A stretch of 64,000 nucleotides of DNA from Rouxiella badensis (GCF_002093665.1 NZ_MRWE01000004.1:1-64000), one strand, 5' to 3'; positions 1 through 8,961 are shown, counted from the first letter of the stretch. The notes: generated by a model from the sequence alone, not told the origin. Numbers and translations: made by a program.

Positions 1-50
1 CTATTTATAATTAAAATTAGATAAGTATTACCGATGAAGTGTGATGCAGA

Positions 51-962
51 TCACACTTCATTAACCTCGCCTACGCTGGCACGTAAATGCTCAATAAACA
101 GACGAACCTTCTCCGGCACGTAGCGCGTATTCGGGTAAAGCGCATAGACTCCCTGTCGCGGAAACTGGTGGTCGGGCAACAGCACCGTCAATTTCTGCTT
201 TGCAACGTGCTCCGCGACCAACCACTGCGGCAACAGGGCGATGCCCGCCCCATGAAGTGCAAACGACAGCAATGCTGCGGCGCTGTCGGCAGTCACACAG
301 GCATCTGGCTCAACGCTAAACAGGCAACTCACTTTTTGTGGCGTCGTCACGACCCAGCTTAGCGGCGTGCTTAACCGACTGTGGGCAAGCCATTTGGCCT
401 GCGCCAGTTGCTCGAGCGTATTCAAGCCCTGTGGCGCATAGCGCTGCAAATAGGCAGGTGAAGCGACAGGGAGAATGGCAAAGCTGTCGATCAGGGTCGC
501 ATGATGGCTGGAGTCGGCGAGCTGGCCGAGGCGGATAGCGACGTCAAAACGACCGGAGATTAAATCGTTGTGCTGTGAGGAAGAAACCTGCTGGATGCGC
601 AGTTGCGGATGCCGCTCGCTGAATGAGGTTAGCGCAGGGACCACCACCCGCGCGCCATACTCTGGCGTCGTGGTCAGCCGCAGTGTACCGCTCAGGCCTT
701 GATGATCGAGCCTGACCTCGTCAAGCACACTTTCTGCGTCCTGCAACAGCAGCAGGCAGCGCTGATAAAACCCCTCCCCTGCGCCGGTCAAAGAGACCCG
801 CCGCGTCGTGCGATGCAGTAGCGCCACGCCCAGTTCGGCCTCAAGCTGTTTGATGTTAAAACTGACGACGGCCTTGGTCAGCCCCATCGTTGCCGCAGCC
901 GCGGTAAAACTTCCCGCCGCCGCTACGTTGACGAACATCTCCAGCCGTTGAAAATTCAGCAT
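51..962 (-). CDS. LysR-family transcriptional regulator
   Basis: The 303-residue protein has a typical LysR layout. A winged helix-turn-helix occupies about residues 1-60 (start MLNFQRLEMFVNVAAAGSFT, then a helix ending in LGVALLHRTTRRVSLT), and a periplasmic-binding-like effector domain occupies about residues 90-295. The N-terminal and effector regions resemble the CrgA/DsdC-like subgroup common in Proteobacteria. It is divergent from the MFS exporter gene at 1068, with a perfect inverted repeat between them, so it probably controls that exporter and itself. The effector is unknown. The family assignment is secure; the target is inferred from position. Confidence 0.9.
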   Translation of the reverse strand: MLNFQRLEMFVNVAAAGSFTAAAATMGLTKAVVSFNIKQLEAELGVALLHRTTRRVSLTGAGEGFYQRCLLLLQDAESVLDEVRLDHQGLSGTLRLTTTPEYGARVVVPALTSFSERHPQLRIQQVSSSQHNDLISGRFDVAIRLGQLADSSHHATLIDSFAILPVASPAYLQRYAPQGLNTLEQLAQAKWLAHSRLSTPLSWVVTTPQKVSCLFSVEPDACVTADSAAALLSFALHGAGIALLPQWLVAEHVAKQKLTVLLPDHQFPRQGVYALYPNTRYVPEKVRLFIEHLRASVGEVNEV

Positions 963-973
963 GACGCCCCCTT

Positions 974-996
974 ACTGTCAAAATATTTTTGACAGT
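974..996. promoter_or_regulatory. Perfect inverted repeat, probable LysR operator
   Basis: Two 10-bp arms (ACTGTCAAAA and its exact complement) flank a 3-bp centre. The repeat lies 11 bp upstream of the LysR start codon and about 70 bp upstream of the divergent MFS start. Position and symmetry fit a LysR-type operator shared by both promoters. Binding is inferred. Confidence 0.6.
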
Positions 997-1067
997 GTAA
1001 CTGCTGGTAGCCGGTTTATCCGCTTCCTTTTGTTGTCTACACTCCCCATTCTTGAGCTGGAAGTGCG

Positions 1068-2453
1068 ATGAAGGATGCTATGAATTATCGAATGCGCGTG
1101 GCCGTTGTTTACCTGCTTGGTTTCTTTATCGACCTGATTAACATGTTTATTTCCAACGTGGCCTATCCCGCCATCTCACGCAGCTTTCATGCGACGGTGG
1201 AACAGCTCGCCTGGGTCAGCAATGGCTACATCATCGGATTGACGCTGATTATTCCCGCCAGCCGCTGGCTCGCCGCTCGCCTCGGCTCAAAACGGCTGTT
1301 TCTGCTCTCGCTGAGCCTCTTTATGGTCGCGACGCTGGGCGCAGGAACGGCGAACTCCCTGACCTCACTGGTCGGCTGGCGCGTAGCGCAGGGGCTGGGG
1401 GGCGGGCTGCTTATCCCTATCGGTCAGACGCTGACCTATTCACTCTATCCCGCCAATGAACGTGCGCGTCTCTCGGCGGTCATTATGCTCGTGGGGTTGC
1501 TGGCTCCGGCGCTTTCTCCGGCGCTCGGCGGGGTGATTGCCGACGGCCTCGGCTGGCGATGGGTATTTTTTGCCTCTTTGCCGCTGGCGACGCTGACGCT
1601 GCTGCTGGCTGCATTTTGGCTGCGTAACGATGAAACGGCAGCGGTGAAGACCCGCCTCGATGCCGTCGGACTGCTGATGTCATGCGCCGCATTAACGCTG
1701 ATTCTGCTCGGGCTGACTCAGCTGGGTACTCGTACTGAAAGAATCGGCGGCGCAATGCTGCTGCTCGCCGGGATTGCACTGATGGCGATTTACGTACGCC
1801 AGTCGCTTCGAAAAACTCACCCTCTGCTTAACCTGCGGCTGGTCGCACTGCCGCTGCTAAGAACCTCGATGCTCATCTATCAGCTGGTGCCCGGTCTGTT
1901 TACCGGCGTCAGCCTGCTCGCCATGCTTTATCTGCAAAACCAGCTTGCCATGTCGGCCACCCATGTCGGTGAGCTTATGCTGCCATGGGCGCTGGCGGCC
2001 TTTGTTGCCATCAGCCTGACCGGCAGGCAGTTTAACCGTCTTGGACCGCGCCCGCTGTTTATTGCGGGATGCCTCATCAATGGATTGGGCATCGCCGCGC
2101 TCACGCTTATCGGCAGCGGGGACGATAGACTGACTCAAATGACCTGTTTCGCGCTGATGGGGTTTGGCAGCAGCCTTTGCAGCAGCACGGCACAAAGCGC
2201 GGCGTTTATCGAGACTCACGACGCGCAGCTGGGCGACGCCAGTGCGCTGTGGAACATCAACCGCCAGCTGAGCTTTTGTCTTGGCGTCACGCTGATGGGT
2301 CTGCTGTTTAACCTGTTTTCAACGCTAACAGAAGGCTCGGTCACGCTTGCCTATCGCAGCTGCTTTGTCGTCGCGGCGCTAAGCAGCGTGATTCCTGTGG
2401 CGCTCTGTCTGCGCCTCAAAGACAACGCCATCGTGGAAAAACTCGCACAATAA
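1068..2453 (+). CDS. MFS drug:H+ antiporter, DHA2 (EmrB-like) family
   Basis: This 461-residue, very hydrophobic inner-membrane protein has about 14 predicted membrane segments, which fits the DHA2 branch of the major facilitator superfamily. Near the N-terminus is the family-like stretch NVAYPAISRSF, and the GLGWRWVFFASLP segment is typical of EmrB/QacA-type exporters. Family members expel hydrophobic drugs or metabolites using the proton gradient. The ATG at 1068 follows a GGAAG ribosome site. The gene ends 12 bp before the NTF2-like gene, so the two are probably cotranscribed. No membrane-fusion partner (EmrA type) is adjacent. The substrate cannot be told from the sequence. Confidence 0.88.
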   Translation: MKDAMNYRMRVAVVYLLGFFIDLINMFISNVAYPAISRSFHATVEQLAWVSNGYIIGLTLIIPASRWLAARLGSKRLFLLSLSLFMVATLGAGTANSLTSLVGWRVAQGLGGGLLIPIGQTLTYSLYPANERARLSAVIMLVGLLAPALSPALGGVIADGLGWRWVFFASLPLATLTLLLAAFWLRNDETAAVKTRLDAVGLLMSCAALTLILLGLTQLGTRTERIGGAMLLLAGIALMAIYVRQSLRKTHPLLNLRLVALPLLRTSMLIYQLVPGLFTGVSLLAMLYLQNQLAMSATHVGELMLPWALAAFVAISLTGRQFNRLGPRPLFIAGCLINGLGIAALTLIGSGDDRLTQMTCFALMGFGSSLCSSTAQSAAFIETHDAQLGDASALWNINRQLSFCLGVTLMGLLFNLFSTLTEGSVTLAYRSCFVVAALSSVIPVALCLRLKDNAIVEKLAQ

Positions 2454-2465
2454 TTTGGAGAATCT

Positions 2466-2861
2466 ATGCAGCACAACAACCCTTACTTTAATGAAGTTAT
2501 CGAGGCACACGTTCTTATCCAGCAATGGCTGGCAGGCCACGCGCCACAAGCGGTATGCGAGCAACTGCTGTCGAGATTCAGCCCGCGGTATAGCATGGTG
2601 GGCATCGCAGGAAAGGCATTGGATTACGCCGGGCTGACGCAGTTTTTCCGCAGCAGCGGAGGGGCAAAAAGCGGGCTAGAAATCGAGGTCTTCGCGCTGC
2701 ATATCATCAGCGAATGGCCGAACGGTGCGGTCGTGAGCTATCAGGAAAAGCAGGCGCAGCCTGGCAACCCCGCAACGCTGCGCCATTCAACCGCCGTGTT
2801 TGAACGCACAGCAGAAGGAAGAATTGTCTGGCAGCGCCTGCACGAGACTGCAGCAGGCTAA
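2466..2861 (+). CDS. NTF2-like / SnoaL-type small protein, function unknown
   Basis: The 131-residue soluble protein lacks a signal peptide. Its alternating helix/strand pattern, with a late stretch IISEWPNGAVVSYQEKQ followed by HSTAVFERTAEGRIVWQRLHET, looks like the NTF2-like (DUF4440/SnoaL) alpha+beta barrel fold. The start has a good GGAG ribosome site and lies 12 bp after the MFS stop, indicating an operon. Its 3' end overlaps the convergent eryD stop by 4 bp. Such domains bind or modify small molecules, so a role alongside the exporter is possible but is inference only. Confidence 0.6.
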   Translation: MQHNNPYFNEVIEAHVLIQQWLAGHAPQAVCEQLLSRFSPRYSMVGIAGKALDYAGLTQFFRSSGGAKSGLEIEVFALHIISEWPNGAVVSYQEKQAQPGNPATLRHSTAVFERTAEGRIVWQRLHETAAG

Positions 2862-3811
2862 CTTATCAAGGCACTGGCCGTTACCTCGTCGGTGATGAGG
2901 CCATGCAGCAGGCCGCTGGACAGGACGGCGCGAATCGCTTCTACCTTGTTCTCGCCACCGGCAATCGCCACAATTTTGTCGGCGCGATTGGCATCCAGAC
3001 TGACCGCCAGCATTCTTGCGGTGAGCTGGGTGTTGATTACCCGCCCGTGTCGGTCGAAGAAGTGCCCAATCAATTCACCCACGCCGCCCGAGGCAGAGAT
3101 ATCGAGCATTTCGCCCTCTTCCACCATACCCGCTTCCACCAGCTGAGCCGCAGCCTCGACGGTACCGATACCCACCAGTTTGACTTCGGCGCCTTCAGCC
3201 ATAGAAAACACCTCTTTCACGCCGCGCTGGGCCAGCAGTACTTCTTTATCTTCCACCGTATTTGCCAGGAACGGCACCGGCATAATGTAGGCATGCGCGC
3301 CGGTTTTCTCGGCAATGCGATGCATAACGTCGTGAGGGTTGAGGGCATAATTGCGGGTCAGACAGCCGAGCAACGACACAAAGCGCACGCTCTGGGCATC
3401 GATTCGGGGAAGTTGGTGAATCACGGAGGAAAGCGTTCGCCCATGGCCCAGCCCGAGCGTAGTCATCTCGCCGGACGCCAGCAGGCTGCGCAAATAGTCT
3501 GCGCCCGCCATACCGAGCGCCCGCACCGGCAGCCCGCTTTCGGCGAGGTCCGGTGCGACGCGGCAAAAGCTCAGCCCAAAGTTGTCGCGCAGGCGATTTT
3601 CGAGCTCGACGCATTCAACGATATCGCCGTCGATGGTCACTTTTACCGCCCCGTCGGCGACTACGCGGGCAATCATGCGGTGTGTTTTCAACGAAGGTAA
3701 ACCAAGACGTTTTGCCACGTCCGCCTGAGTCAGTCCTCCCACGTAGTGCAGCCATGCGGCTCGTAGTGCAAGGGAGTCGTCAGCGTCCGCCTGCGAGGAA
3801 GAATGTTTCAT
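2858..3811 (-). CDS. eryD: SorC-family erythritol regulator EryD
   Basis: The 317-residue regulator has an N-terminal helix-turn-helix (about residues 10-60, GGLTQADVAKRLGLPSLKTHR) and a C-terminal SorC-type sugar-phosphate-binding domain (about 65-315, with SASGGVGELIGHFFD). In Brucella, EryD is the last gene of eryABCD and represses the operon until erythritol is present. Here it is also the last gene of the minus-strand arm, 23 bp downstream of the lumazine synthase gene, with a GGGG ribosome site. The natural ligand is probably erythritol or a tetrulose phosphate. Family and context agree. Confidence 0.85.
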   Translation of the reverse strand: MKHSSSQADADDSLALRAAWLHYVGGLTQADVAKRLGLPSLKTHRMIARVVADGAVKVTIDGDIVECVELENRLRDNFGLSFCRVAPDLAESGLPVRALGMAGADYLRSLLASGEMTTLGLGHGRTLSSVIHQLPRIDAQSVRFVSLLGCLTRNYALNPHDVMHRIAEKTGAHAYIMPVPFLANTVEDKEVLLAQRGVKEVFSMAEGAEVKLVGIGTVEAAAQLVEAGMVEEGEMLDISASGGVGELIGHFFDRHGRVINTQLTARMLAVSLDANRADKIVAIAGGENKVEAIRAVLSSGLLHGLITDEVTASALIS

Positions 3812-3834
3812 GGATTACCCCGGGAACAACCCTG

Positions 3835-4269
3835 TCATTTAATCGCGTGTACCATGCAGACCGCTTTGGCTGCTTCAGCGCCTTTCTTGATGAAGTGCTG
3901 ATGATAGAACTCGGTAAACTCTTTTTCAGGTTGGAAGTTGTGCGGCGTCAGGGAAACCGAGAACACCGGGACTTCGGTTTCTAGCTGGACCTGCATCAGG
4001 CCGCTAACGACCGCCTGCGCAACGAAGTCATGGCGATAAATTCCGCCGTCTACCACCAGTGCGGCGCAGACCACGGCATCGATGTTGCCGCGTTTTGCCA
4101 GGCGCTTGGCCAGCAGAGGCATCTCAAAAGCGCCAGGAACGTCATATACTTCAATTTCATACGCTTGGTTGTTGCTTTCAAAATACTGCTTAAAGCCTAC
4201 CAGCGTCTGGTTAACGATATCGGCATGCCAGTTGGCTTTGACGTAGGCAATCTTAATAGGGGCGGTCAT
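3835..4269 (-). CDS. ribH2: Type II 6,7-dimethyl-8-ribityllumazine synthase (RibH2-like)
   Basis: The 144-residue protein closely resembles Brucella RibH2. It has the N-terminal KANWHADIV (W14, H15), the substrate loop DVPGAFEMP (about 43-51), and DGGIYRHDF (74-82) with the conserved His80. Type II enzymes condense 3,4-dihydroxy-2-butanone 4-phosphate with a pyrimidinedione to give the riboflavin precursor, usually as decamers. It lies inside the erythritol operon between eryC (78 bp gap) and eryD (23 bp gap), with a GGAG ribosome site. No other riboflavin gene is nearby. Its usual substrate is a four-carbon keto-sugar phosphate much like the erythritol intermediates, so an altered or auxiliary role is plausible but unproven. 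Confidence 0.85.
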   Translation of the reverse strand: MTAPIKIAYVKANWHADIVNQTLVGFKQYFESNNQAYEIEVYDVPGAFEMPLLAKRLAKRGNIDAVVCAALVVDGGIYRHDFVAQAVVSGLMQVQLETEVPVFSVSLTPHNFQPEKEFTEFYHQHFIKKGAEAAKAVCMVHAIK

Positions 4270-4347
4270 AAAAACTCCAGTAAAGGTTTGATGATATCAT
4301 CATTATAATCAAGGGTATCGCCCTTATCATCCACGATAAAACGGCCG

Positions 4348-5280
4348 TTATAGCGATAAGTGCTGGCTGCCGGAATCAATATACGGTGCCCAGAACGCCA
4401 CGCTCTCAGCAATCTGTGCGACCACCTGCCGGTCGCTCGGCTCACGCTCTTTGAAACTCAGCTCGAGACAAATTTCGTTGTCCCGCGCGCCTCCGCTGGC
4501 AAACGCTTTAAGTAGCGGCTCGGGCTGGATCCGACCGTTAACATTATACTGCGCAGTGAAGGGTCGATGACCACCTTTATCTAACATACTTTGCTTTATA
4601 TGAATAATCGGCGAGTAACGAGGCACGGCGGCGGCCCAGGCATAGGGATCGTAATCCTGTGGATTATCGGAGGTCACGTCGCCGTGATCGATATCCGCCA
4701 TCATCCACATCGGAATCGCCATCGCGGTCTCCGTCAGCCGTTTTTGCAGGTCGAGGCTGGCCTGAATAGTTTCGCCAAACTCCCTTCCCACGCTCATAGG
4801 CTCCCAAAAGAGGAACTCGAGACCGGCCGTTTTCGCATGCTCCGCGACTTCGCACCAGCAATCGAGCGCGGTATTTTGCAGCGCTTCACGTCGCTCGGTA
4901 TAGTCAAAATCTTGATAAGTAAAGATAGCAAATTGCGAACCCACGGATTTTCCGCCGAGATCGGCGATAATGTCAGCAAAAATTTTGAACCAGTCGACGT
5001 AATAGCGGCGCACGCTGGCATCCGGATGACCAAAATGATTCAGTCGCCCGTAGGGGCCAGTCATGCCGGAAGTTACCCGCACGCCGGTACTCTCCATCGC
5101 CGTCTTCATACGCCGGGTGAGACTGCGCAGGGTCGAGGCAGGCCACGACGGATTGATAAATTCGTGAGTCAACTGCAGGTCTCGAATGCGAATATCGCGC
5201 GCCACGGTGTAAATCAGGTCTTCCGGTTCAGCGAAGCGATTCACCAGCGGATTAGTATTTAAAGACAGAGTGAGTGCCAT
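4348..5280 (-). CDS. eryC: Tetrulose-4-phosphate racemase EryC (xylose isomerase-like TIM barrel)
   Basis: The roughly 310-residue protein belongs to the xylose-isomerase-like sugar phosphate isomerase/epimerase superfamily. Acidic and histidine positions typical of a metal-binding TIM barrel include FWEPMSVGREF, ADIDHGD, IIHIKQS and ICLELSF. In Brucella, EryC converts L-3-tetrulose-4-phosphate to its D form. The gene follows eryB by about 14 bp. Two tandem ATG codons are present; the second (5280) is chosen because the strong AGGGGG ribosome site is too close to the first. Identification rests on fold features plus the eryA-eryB-eryC order. Confidence 0.85.
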   Translation of the reverse strand: MALTLSLNTNPLVNRFAEPEDLIYTVARDIRIRDLQLTHEFINPSWPASTLRSLTRRMKTAMESTGVRVTSGMTGPYGRLNHFGHPDASVRRYYVDWFKIFADIIADLGGKSVGSQFAIFTYQDFDYTERREALQNTALDCWCEVAEHAKTAGLEFLFWEPMSVGREFGETIQASLDLQKRLTETAMAIPMWMMADIDHGDVTSDNPQDYDPYAWAAAVPRYSPIIHIKQSMLDKGGHRPFTAQYNVNGRIQPEPLLKAFASGGARDNEICLELSFKEREPSDRQVVAQIAESVAFWAPYIDSGSQHLSL

Positions 5281-5294
5281 CATTGCCCCCTAAT

Positions 5295-6833
5295 TCAGCT
5301 GGCGTTTGCCTGTAAAATCACCGGTGGCTGCGTGACCAGCGTCTGTTCAAACCACTGTTCGAACGCCTTAATCTCATCTTCCGAAAGATGTAGCCCGTGT
5401 TTGGTGCGGCGTTTGAGAATGTCTTCAGGTCGCTGTGCCCACTCGTTTTTTACCAGGTAGCGCGCTTCGGCCTCGTAAAAATCGCCGCCGAAATGGCGTC
5501 CTAGGTCGGCGAGCGTGGTGGCCTCTGCCAGTAGATTGCCGGTTCGTGCGCCATAGAGGCGAGCATAGTGTTTACGCAATGACGGCGGCAACCACGGGTA
5601 ATCGGTTTTGAGTTTTTCGCTGAAGGCCTCGAAATCGGCGTTTTCAATCTCCCCGCCAGGCAGCACGCTTTCCCGCGTCCAGTCCGGTCCCATGTTCGGC
5701 AGAGCCTCTTTCAGCCGTTGCATCGCGTGCTCGGCCAGCTTGCGGAAGGTGGTTATCTTGCCGCCAAACACGTGCAGGATAGGCGCACCCCCCTGCGTAT
5801 CGAGGTCGAACACGTAGTCGCGCGTCACGGCAGACGGATTGCCCTTACCGTCGTCAAACAGCGGCCGCACGCCGGAGAAATGGGTTATCACGTCGTCGCG
5901 GCGCAGCTTGACCTTGAAGTAACGGTTTACCGCGTCCATCAGATACTGGATCTCGCTTTCGTCCGCCTTCACGTCCTCGGCGCGCCCCTCATAGGGAATA
6001 TCCGTGGTGCCAATCAGGGCCATGTCGCCCTCATACGGATTGATGAAAATCACCCGTTTATCATGATTCTGCACCAGATAGGCCTGCTGCCCTTCCCAGA
6101 ATTTTGGCACAATAATGTGCGAGCCTTTCACCAACCGCACGTTGCGCGCGCTGCGGGTGTGGGTTACCTGTTTGACGATATCCAGCACCCATGGACCGGC
6201 GGCATTAATAAGTACCTTGGCGAATACCTGACGCATCTCGCCGCTGTGTTCATCGCGCAGAAAAATCTCCCAGCGGTCCTTGCTGCGTTTCGCCATCACA
6301 CAGGCGGTGCGGGTAAGAATTGTCGCGCCCTTCTCTTTCGCACCAAGCGCGTTGAGTGTCACCATTCTCGCGTCATCGACCCAGCAGTCGGAATACTCGA
6401 AACCGCGATGATATTCGTCGAGCAAAGGCGTGCCTTCAGGGCTTCGGTCGAGATTGAGTGAACGCGTGCCGGGCAGTTTTTTTCGCCCTCCCAGGTGGTC
6501 ATAGAGGAACAGTCCAAGGCGTACCAGCCACGCGGGCCTGTCCTGCGGGCTGTGCGGCAGCACAAAGCGCATAGGCCAGATAATGTGACAGGCAGAGTTA
6601 AGCAACACCTCGCGTTCAATCAGCGCCTCGCGCACCAGACGAAATTCATAGTATTCGAGGTAGCGCAGACCGCCGTGAACCAGCTTGCCGGAACGGGAAG
6701 AGGTGCCCTGAGCGAGGTCGTCTTTCTCACACATCATCACCGACAGGCCACGTCCGGCTGCGTCGCGCGCAATACCGGCGCCGTTGATGCCGCCGCCAAT
6801 GACAAAAACGTCCAACAAGTCTGAATCACTCAT
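5295..6833 (-). CDS. eryB: Erythritol-4-phosphate dehydrogenase EryB (GlpD-like, FAD)
   Basis: This 512-residue flavoprotein resembles glycerol-3-phosphate dehydrogenase GlpD. It has an N-terminal dinucleotide-binding GGGINGAG (about 13-20), then GTSSRSGKLVHGGLRYLE, a central GVRPLFDDG, and VFGGKITTFRKLAE near residue 365, followed by a C-terminal helical domain. EryB oxidises L-erythritol-4-phosphate to L-3-tetrulose-4-phosphate and probably passes electrons to the quinone pool at the membrane. Its ATG overlaps the end of eryA by 8 bp and has an AGGAG ribosome site, so translation is coupled. A simple GlpD duplicate is less likely, given the neighbouring EryA and EryC. Confidence 0.88.
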   Translation of the reverse strand: MSDSDLLDVFVIGGGINGAGIARDAAGRGLSVMMCEKDDLAQGTSSRSGKLVHGGLRYLEYYEFRLVREALIEREVLLNSACHIIWPMRFVLPHSPQDRPAWLVRLGLFLYDHLGGRKKLPGTRSLNLDRSPEGTPLLDEYHRGFEYSDCWVDDARMVTLNALGAKEKGATILTRTACVMAKRSKDRWEIFLRDEHSGEMRQVFAKVLINAAGPWVLDIVKQVTHTRSARNVRLVKGSHIIVPKFWEGQQAYLVQNHDKRVIFINPYEGDMALIGTTDIPYEGRAEDVKADESEIQYLMDAVNRYFKVKLRRDDVITHFSGVRPLFDDGKGNPSAVTRDYVFDLDTQGGAPILHVFGGKITTFRKLAEHAMQRLKEALPNMGPDWTRESVLPGGEIENADFEAFSEKLKTDYPWLPPSLRKHYARLYGARTGNLLAEATTLADLGRHFGGDFYEAEARYLVKNEWAQRPEDILKRRTKHGLHLSEDEIKAFEQWFEQTLVTQPPVILQANAS

Positions 6834-8409
6834 TGTCTACTCCTTTCAGAGACTGCAACTCGGCCCACACCGGCGGTAACAGCGAACGCGTTTGCCGATA
6901 GGTCTCGAACAGTCGGTTGTAATGGTTGACCAGCGCCGGGGAAGGCGTTTCGACCGCACTCAGCAACGGCGTAACCCAGGTGGCAATACAGCTTTCCATA
7001 TCGGGGTAAGCGCCAATCGCCACGGCGGCCATCATCGCCGCCCCTGCGGCCCCGGCCTCATCGCGAATGCTGACCCGCACCGGTGCCCCGATACAGGCGG
7101 ACAAAATCTGCCGCACCTTCGCCGAACGCACCGCGCCACCGGACAACCGCAGCTCGAGCGGCGTTTGAGCAGACATCGCCCGATAACAGTCGCGAGCCGC
7201 CATACCAATCCCCTCTATCACCGCACGAAGCAAATCGGCGTAGCCGTGGCTGTAGCGCAGACCAATAAAACTGGCGCGGGCGTCGGCATTAACGAATGGC
7301 CCCCGCTCACCGGCCAGAGAGATATAGGGGTGATACATCAGTTCGTCGGGATGGGTGTTCTCCAGCCATTTATCGAGGTGCTTCACCAGCGTGGCGTGAT
7401 CCGCCTTGCCACCAAACTCCTCGATAAGCGACAGCGTCATGTTGAGTAACCAGTCGAGATTGAGCGTAGCGGCCATGTTGGTCTGCATCTGCGTCACCTG
7501 ATGGGGTATCGGCAGCGTGATAACGTAGCCGGTCTGCGCCTGATTCAGGAAAACATCGGACGAATGCACCGAACGCATGTGTACGCCGGTAGAGCCGATG
7601 ATTGAGCAGGCGGTATTCTTGTTAAAGGAGGCGTCTCCGCCGGTGTGCACACCGGCACCCAGCCCGGTCATCACCATATCGACATAGCCCAGGCAGACCG
7701 GCGTTCCCGCCAGCAGCCCAGTAGCCTCGGCGGCCTCGGGCGTGAGCGGATGCGTTACCTGAGTACCCTCGACAATTTCCGGCAACAGATAGCGTCGTTC
7801 CTGAAGCCCCAATGCCTCGATGACCACGTCTTCGTAGCCGCGATGGCGGAAATTACCGAAGGTGAAACTCGCCTCGGAGGGATCTGTGGCGCGCACGCCG
7901 GTCAAGTTAAGGTACAGCCAGTCTTTACAGTGCATCACCGCCTCGGCGCTCTCCAGCAGTTCGCGGTGATGCGCCTGCATATAGGCAAGCTGCGCGCCCT
8001 GCTGGCAGGTGTTAAGGCCGGTGCCGGTGGCGCTGAATCGCTCACGAGAAAGCGGAGACTGCTCCAACTGGCGGACGGTATCAGCGGCGCGAGCGTCAAG
8101 CCAGATCCACGCATCCCCTACCGGACGATTCTCTTTCCCCACCAGCCAGGTGCCGTCTCCCTGCGCCGTGACCGCCAGCGCCACGACTCTCGACGCCAGA
8201 TTCTCGATGTCATCGGCAAGATGACGAATAGCATCAACACAGTCATGCCAGGTTTTATCCATTGACTGTAGCGCCGATCCGTCTTCTCCACGTTGATAGG
8301 TATTTCTGACCGATGCACAACCCAATTGTTGACCTTCAAGGTCAAACGCGACGGCTTTTACCACCGAGGTTCCGGAGTCAATGCCGAGAATAATGTCGCG
8401 GTTATCCAT
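6826..8409 (-). CDS. eryA: Erythritol kinase EryA (FGGY family)
   Basis: The 527-residue FGGY carbohydrate kinase has the N-terminal phosphate-binding GIDSGTSVVKAVAFD (about 9-23), the middle SIIGSTGVHM motif and the C-terminal LRLSGGAVRSAKVRQ that closes the ATP site. Its length matches Brucella EryA better than glycerol or xylulose kinases. It phosphorylates incoming erythritol in the cytoplasm, the first step of the pathway. It is first in the minus-strand operon, with a GGGAG ribosome site, and is divergent from the transporter operon across a 552-bp control region. Confidence 0.87.
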   Translation of the reverse strand: MDNRDIILGIDSGTSVVKAVAFDLEGQQLGCASVRNTYQRGEDGSALQSMDKTWHDCVDAIRHLADDIENLASRVVALAVTAQGDGTWLVGKENRPVGDAWIWLDARAADTVRQLEQSPLSRERFSATGTGLNTCQQGAQLAYMQAHHRELLESAEAVMHCKDWLYLNLTGVRATDPSEASFTFGNFRHRGYEDVVIEALGLQERRYLLPEIVEGTQVTHPLTPEAAEATGLLAGTPVCLGYVDMVMTGLGAGVHTGGDASFNKNTACSIIGSTGVHMRSVHSSDVFLNQAQTGYVITLPIPHQVTQMQTNMAATLNLDWLLNMTLSLIEEFGGKADHATLVKHLDKWLENTHPDELMYHPYISLAGERGPFVNADARASFIGLRYSHGYADLLRAVIEGIGMAARDCYRAMSAQTPLELRLSGGAVRSAKVRQILSACIGAPVRVSIRDEAGAAGAAMMAAVAIGAYPDMESCIATWVTPLLSAVETPSPALVNHYNRLFETYRQTRSLLPPVWAELQSLKGVDNE

Positions 8410-8961
8410 TTATTACTCCCGAATGTTGAGGGGCAAACTAAACATATCACTAAGCTAACATAGAGAATGAATTAAATTTCAGTACAAATAAAATTTTTCA
8501 ATTCAGTAAGCGCTCTCGATCACAAATTTGTTTGATAAATGATCACATTTGTCGGGAAACTCTTTATTGTCTTTAGACCAGCATCAGGGAAAACTCAGAT
8601 AATAATCACCACGAGATCCTGAGAGAGCTTGAGACTCCCAGTAAAATCTCAACTTCGCGTTAATTTTAAAATATAAATAAAATCAATTATTTAAATAAGA
8701 AACTCTTGATAAATACAGGCGCTAAGGATCCGCAACTAACGTCGAGCAGGCTAAAAAGCGAACAGGAAGGAGATCCAGATCTCCAACCGCAAAAAAAGTC
8801 GGTAAAGCGATTGACAAAAAATATCACGCATAACATTTTTAACATTAACAATTATCATATTTATAACATTTCAACGCGGCAAAACGCCGCATAGATATGA
8901 TAATAATCACACTAATCATGTGATATAGGCCATGAGGGAAAGTCACTATGAGGTCCATGCT
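8410..8961. promoter_or_regulatory. Divergent control region of the erythritol locus
   Basis: This 552-bp AT-rich region separates eryA from the transporter operon. Visible elements are: GATCACATTT near 8540, which matches one half of a CRP site with only a poor partner; a perfect -35-like TTGACA at 8811-8816, without a convincing -10 at normal spacing; a 5-bp GCGGC/GCCGC hairpin at 8876-8890; and an inverted repeat ATCAC-N9-GTGAT at 8906-8924, about 40 bp before the DUF2291 start. These are candidate CRP, EryD or DeoR sites. No open reading frame here looks real. Confidence 0.5.

Noticed and set aside
2903-3700. 265-codon open frame on the plus strand
   Set aside because: It is antisense to eryD, which has clear family motifs and a ribosome site.
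8520-8555. Full CRP site
   Set aside because: One half (GATCACATTT) is good but the partner half is off by one base in spacing and poor in sequence, so only a half-site is reported.
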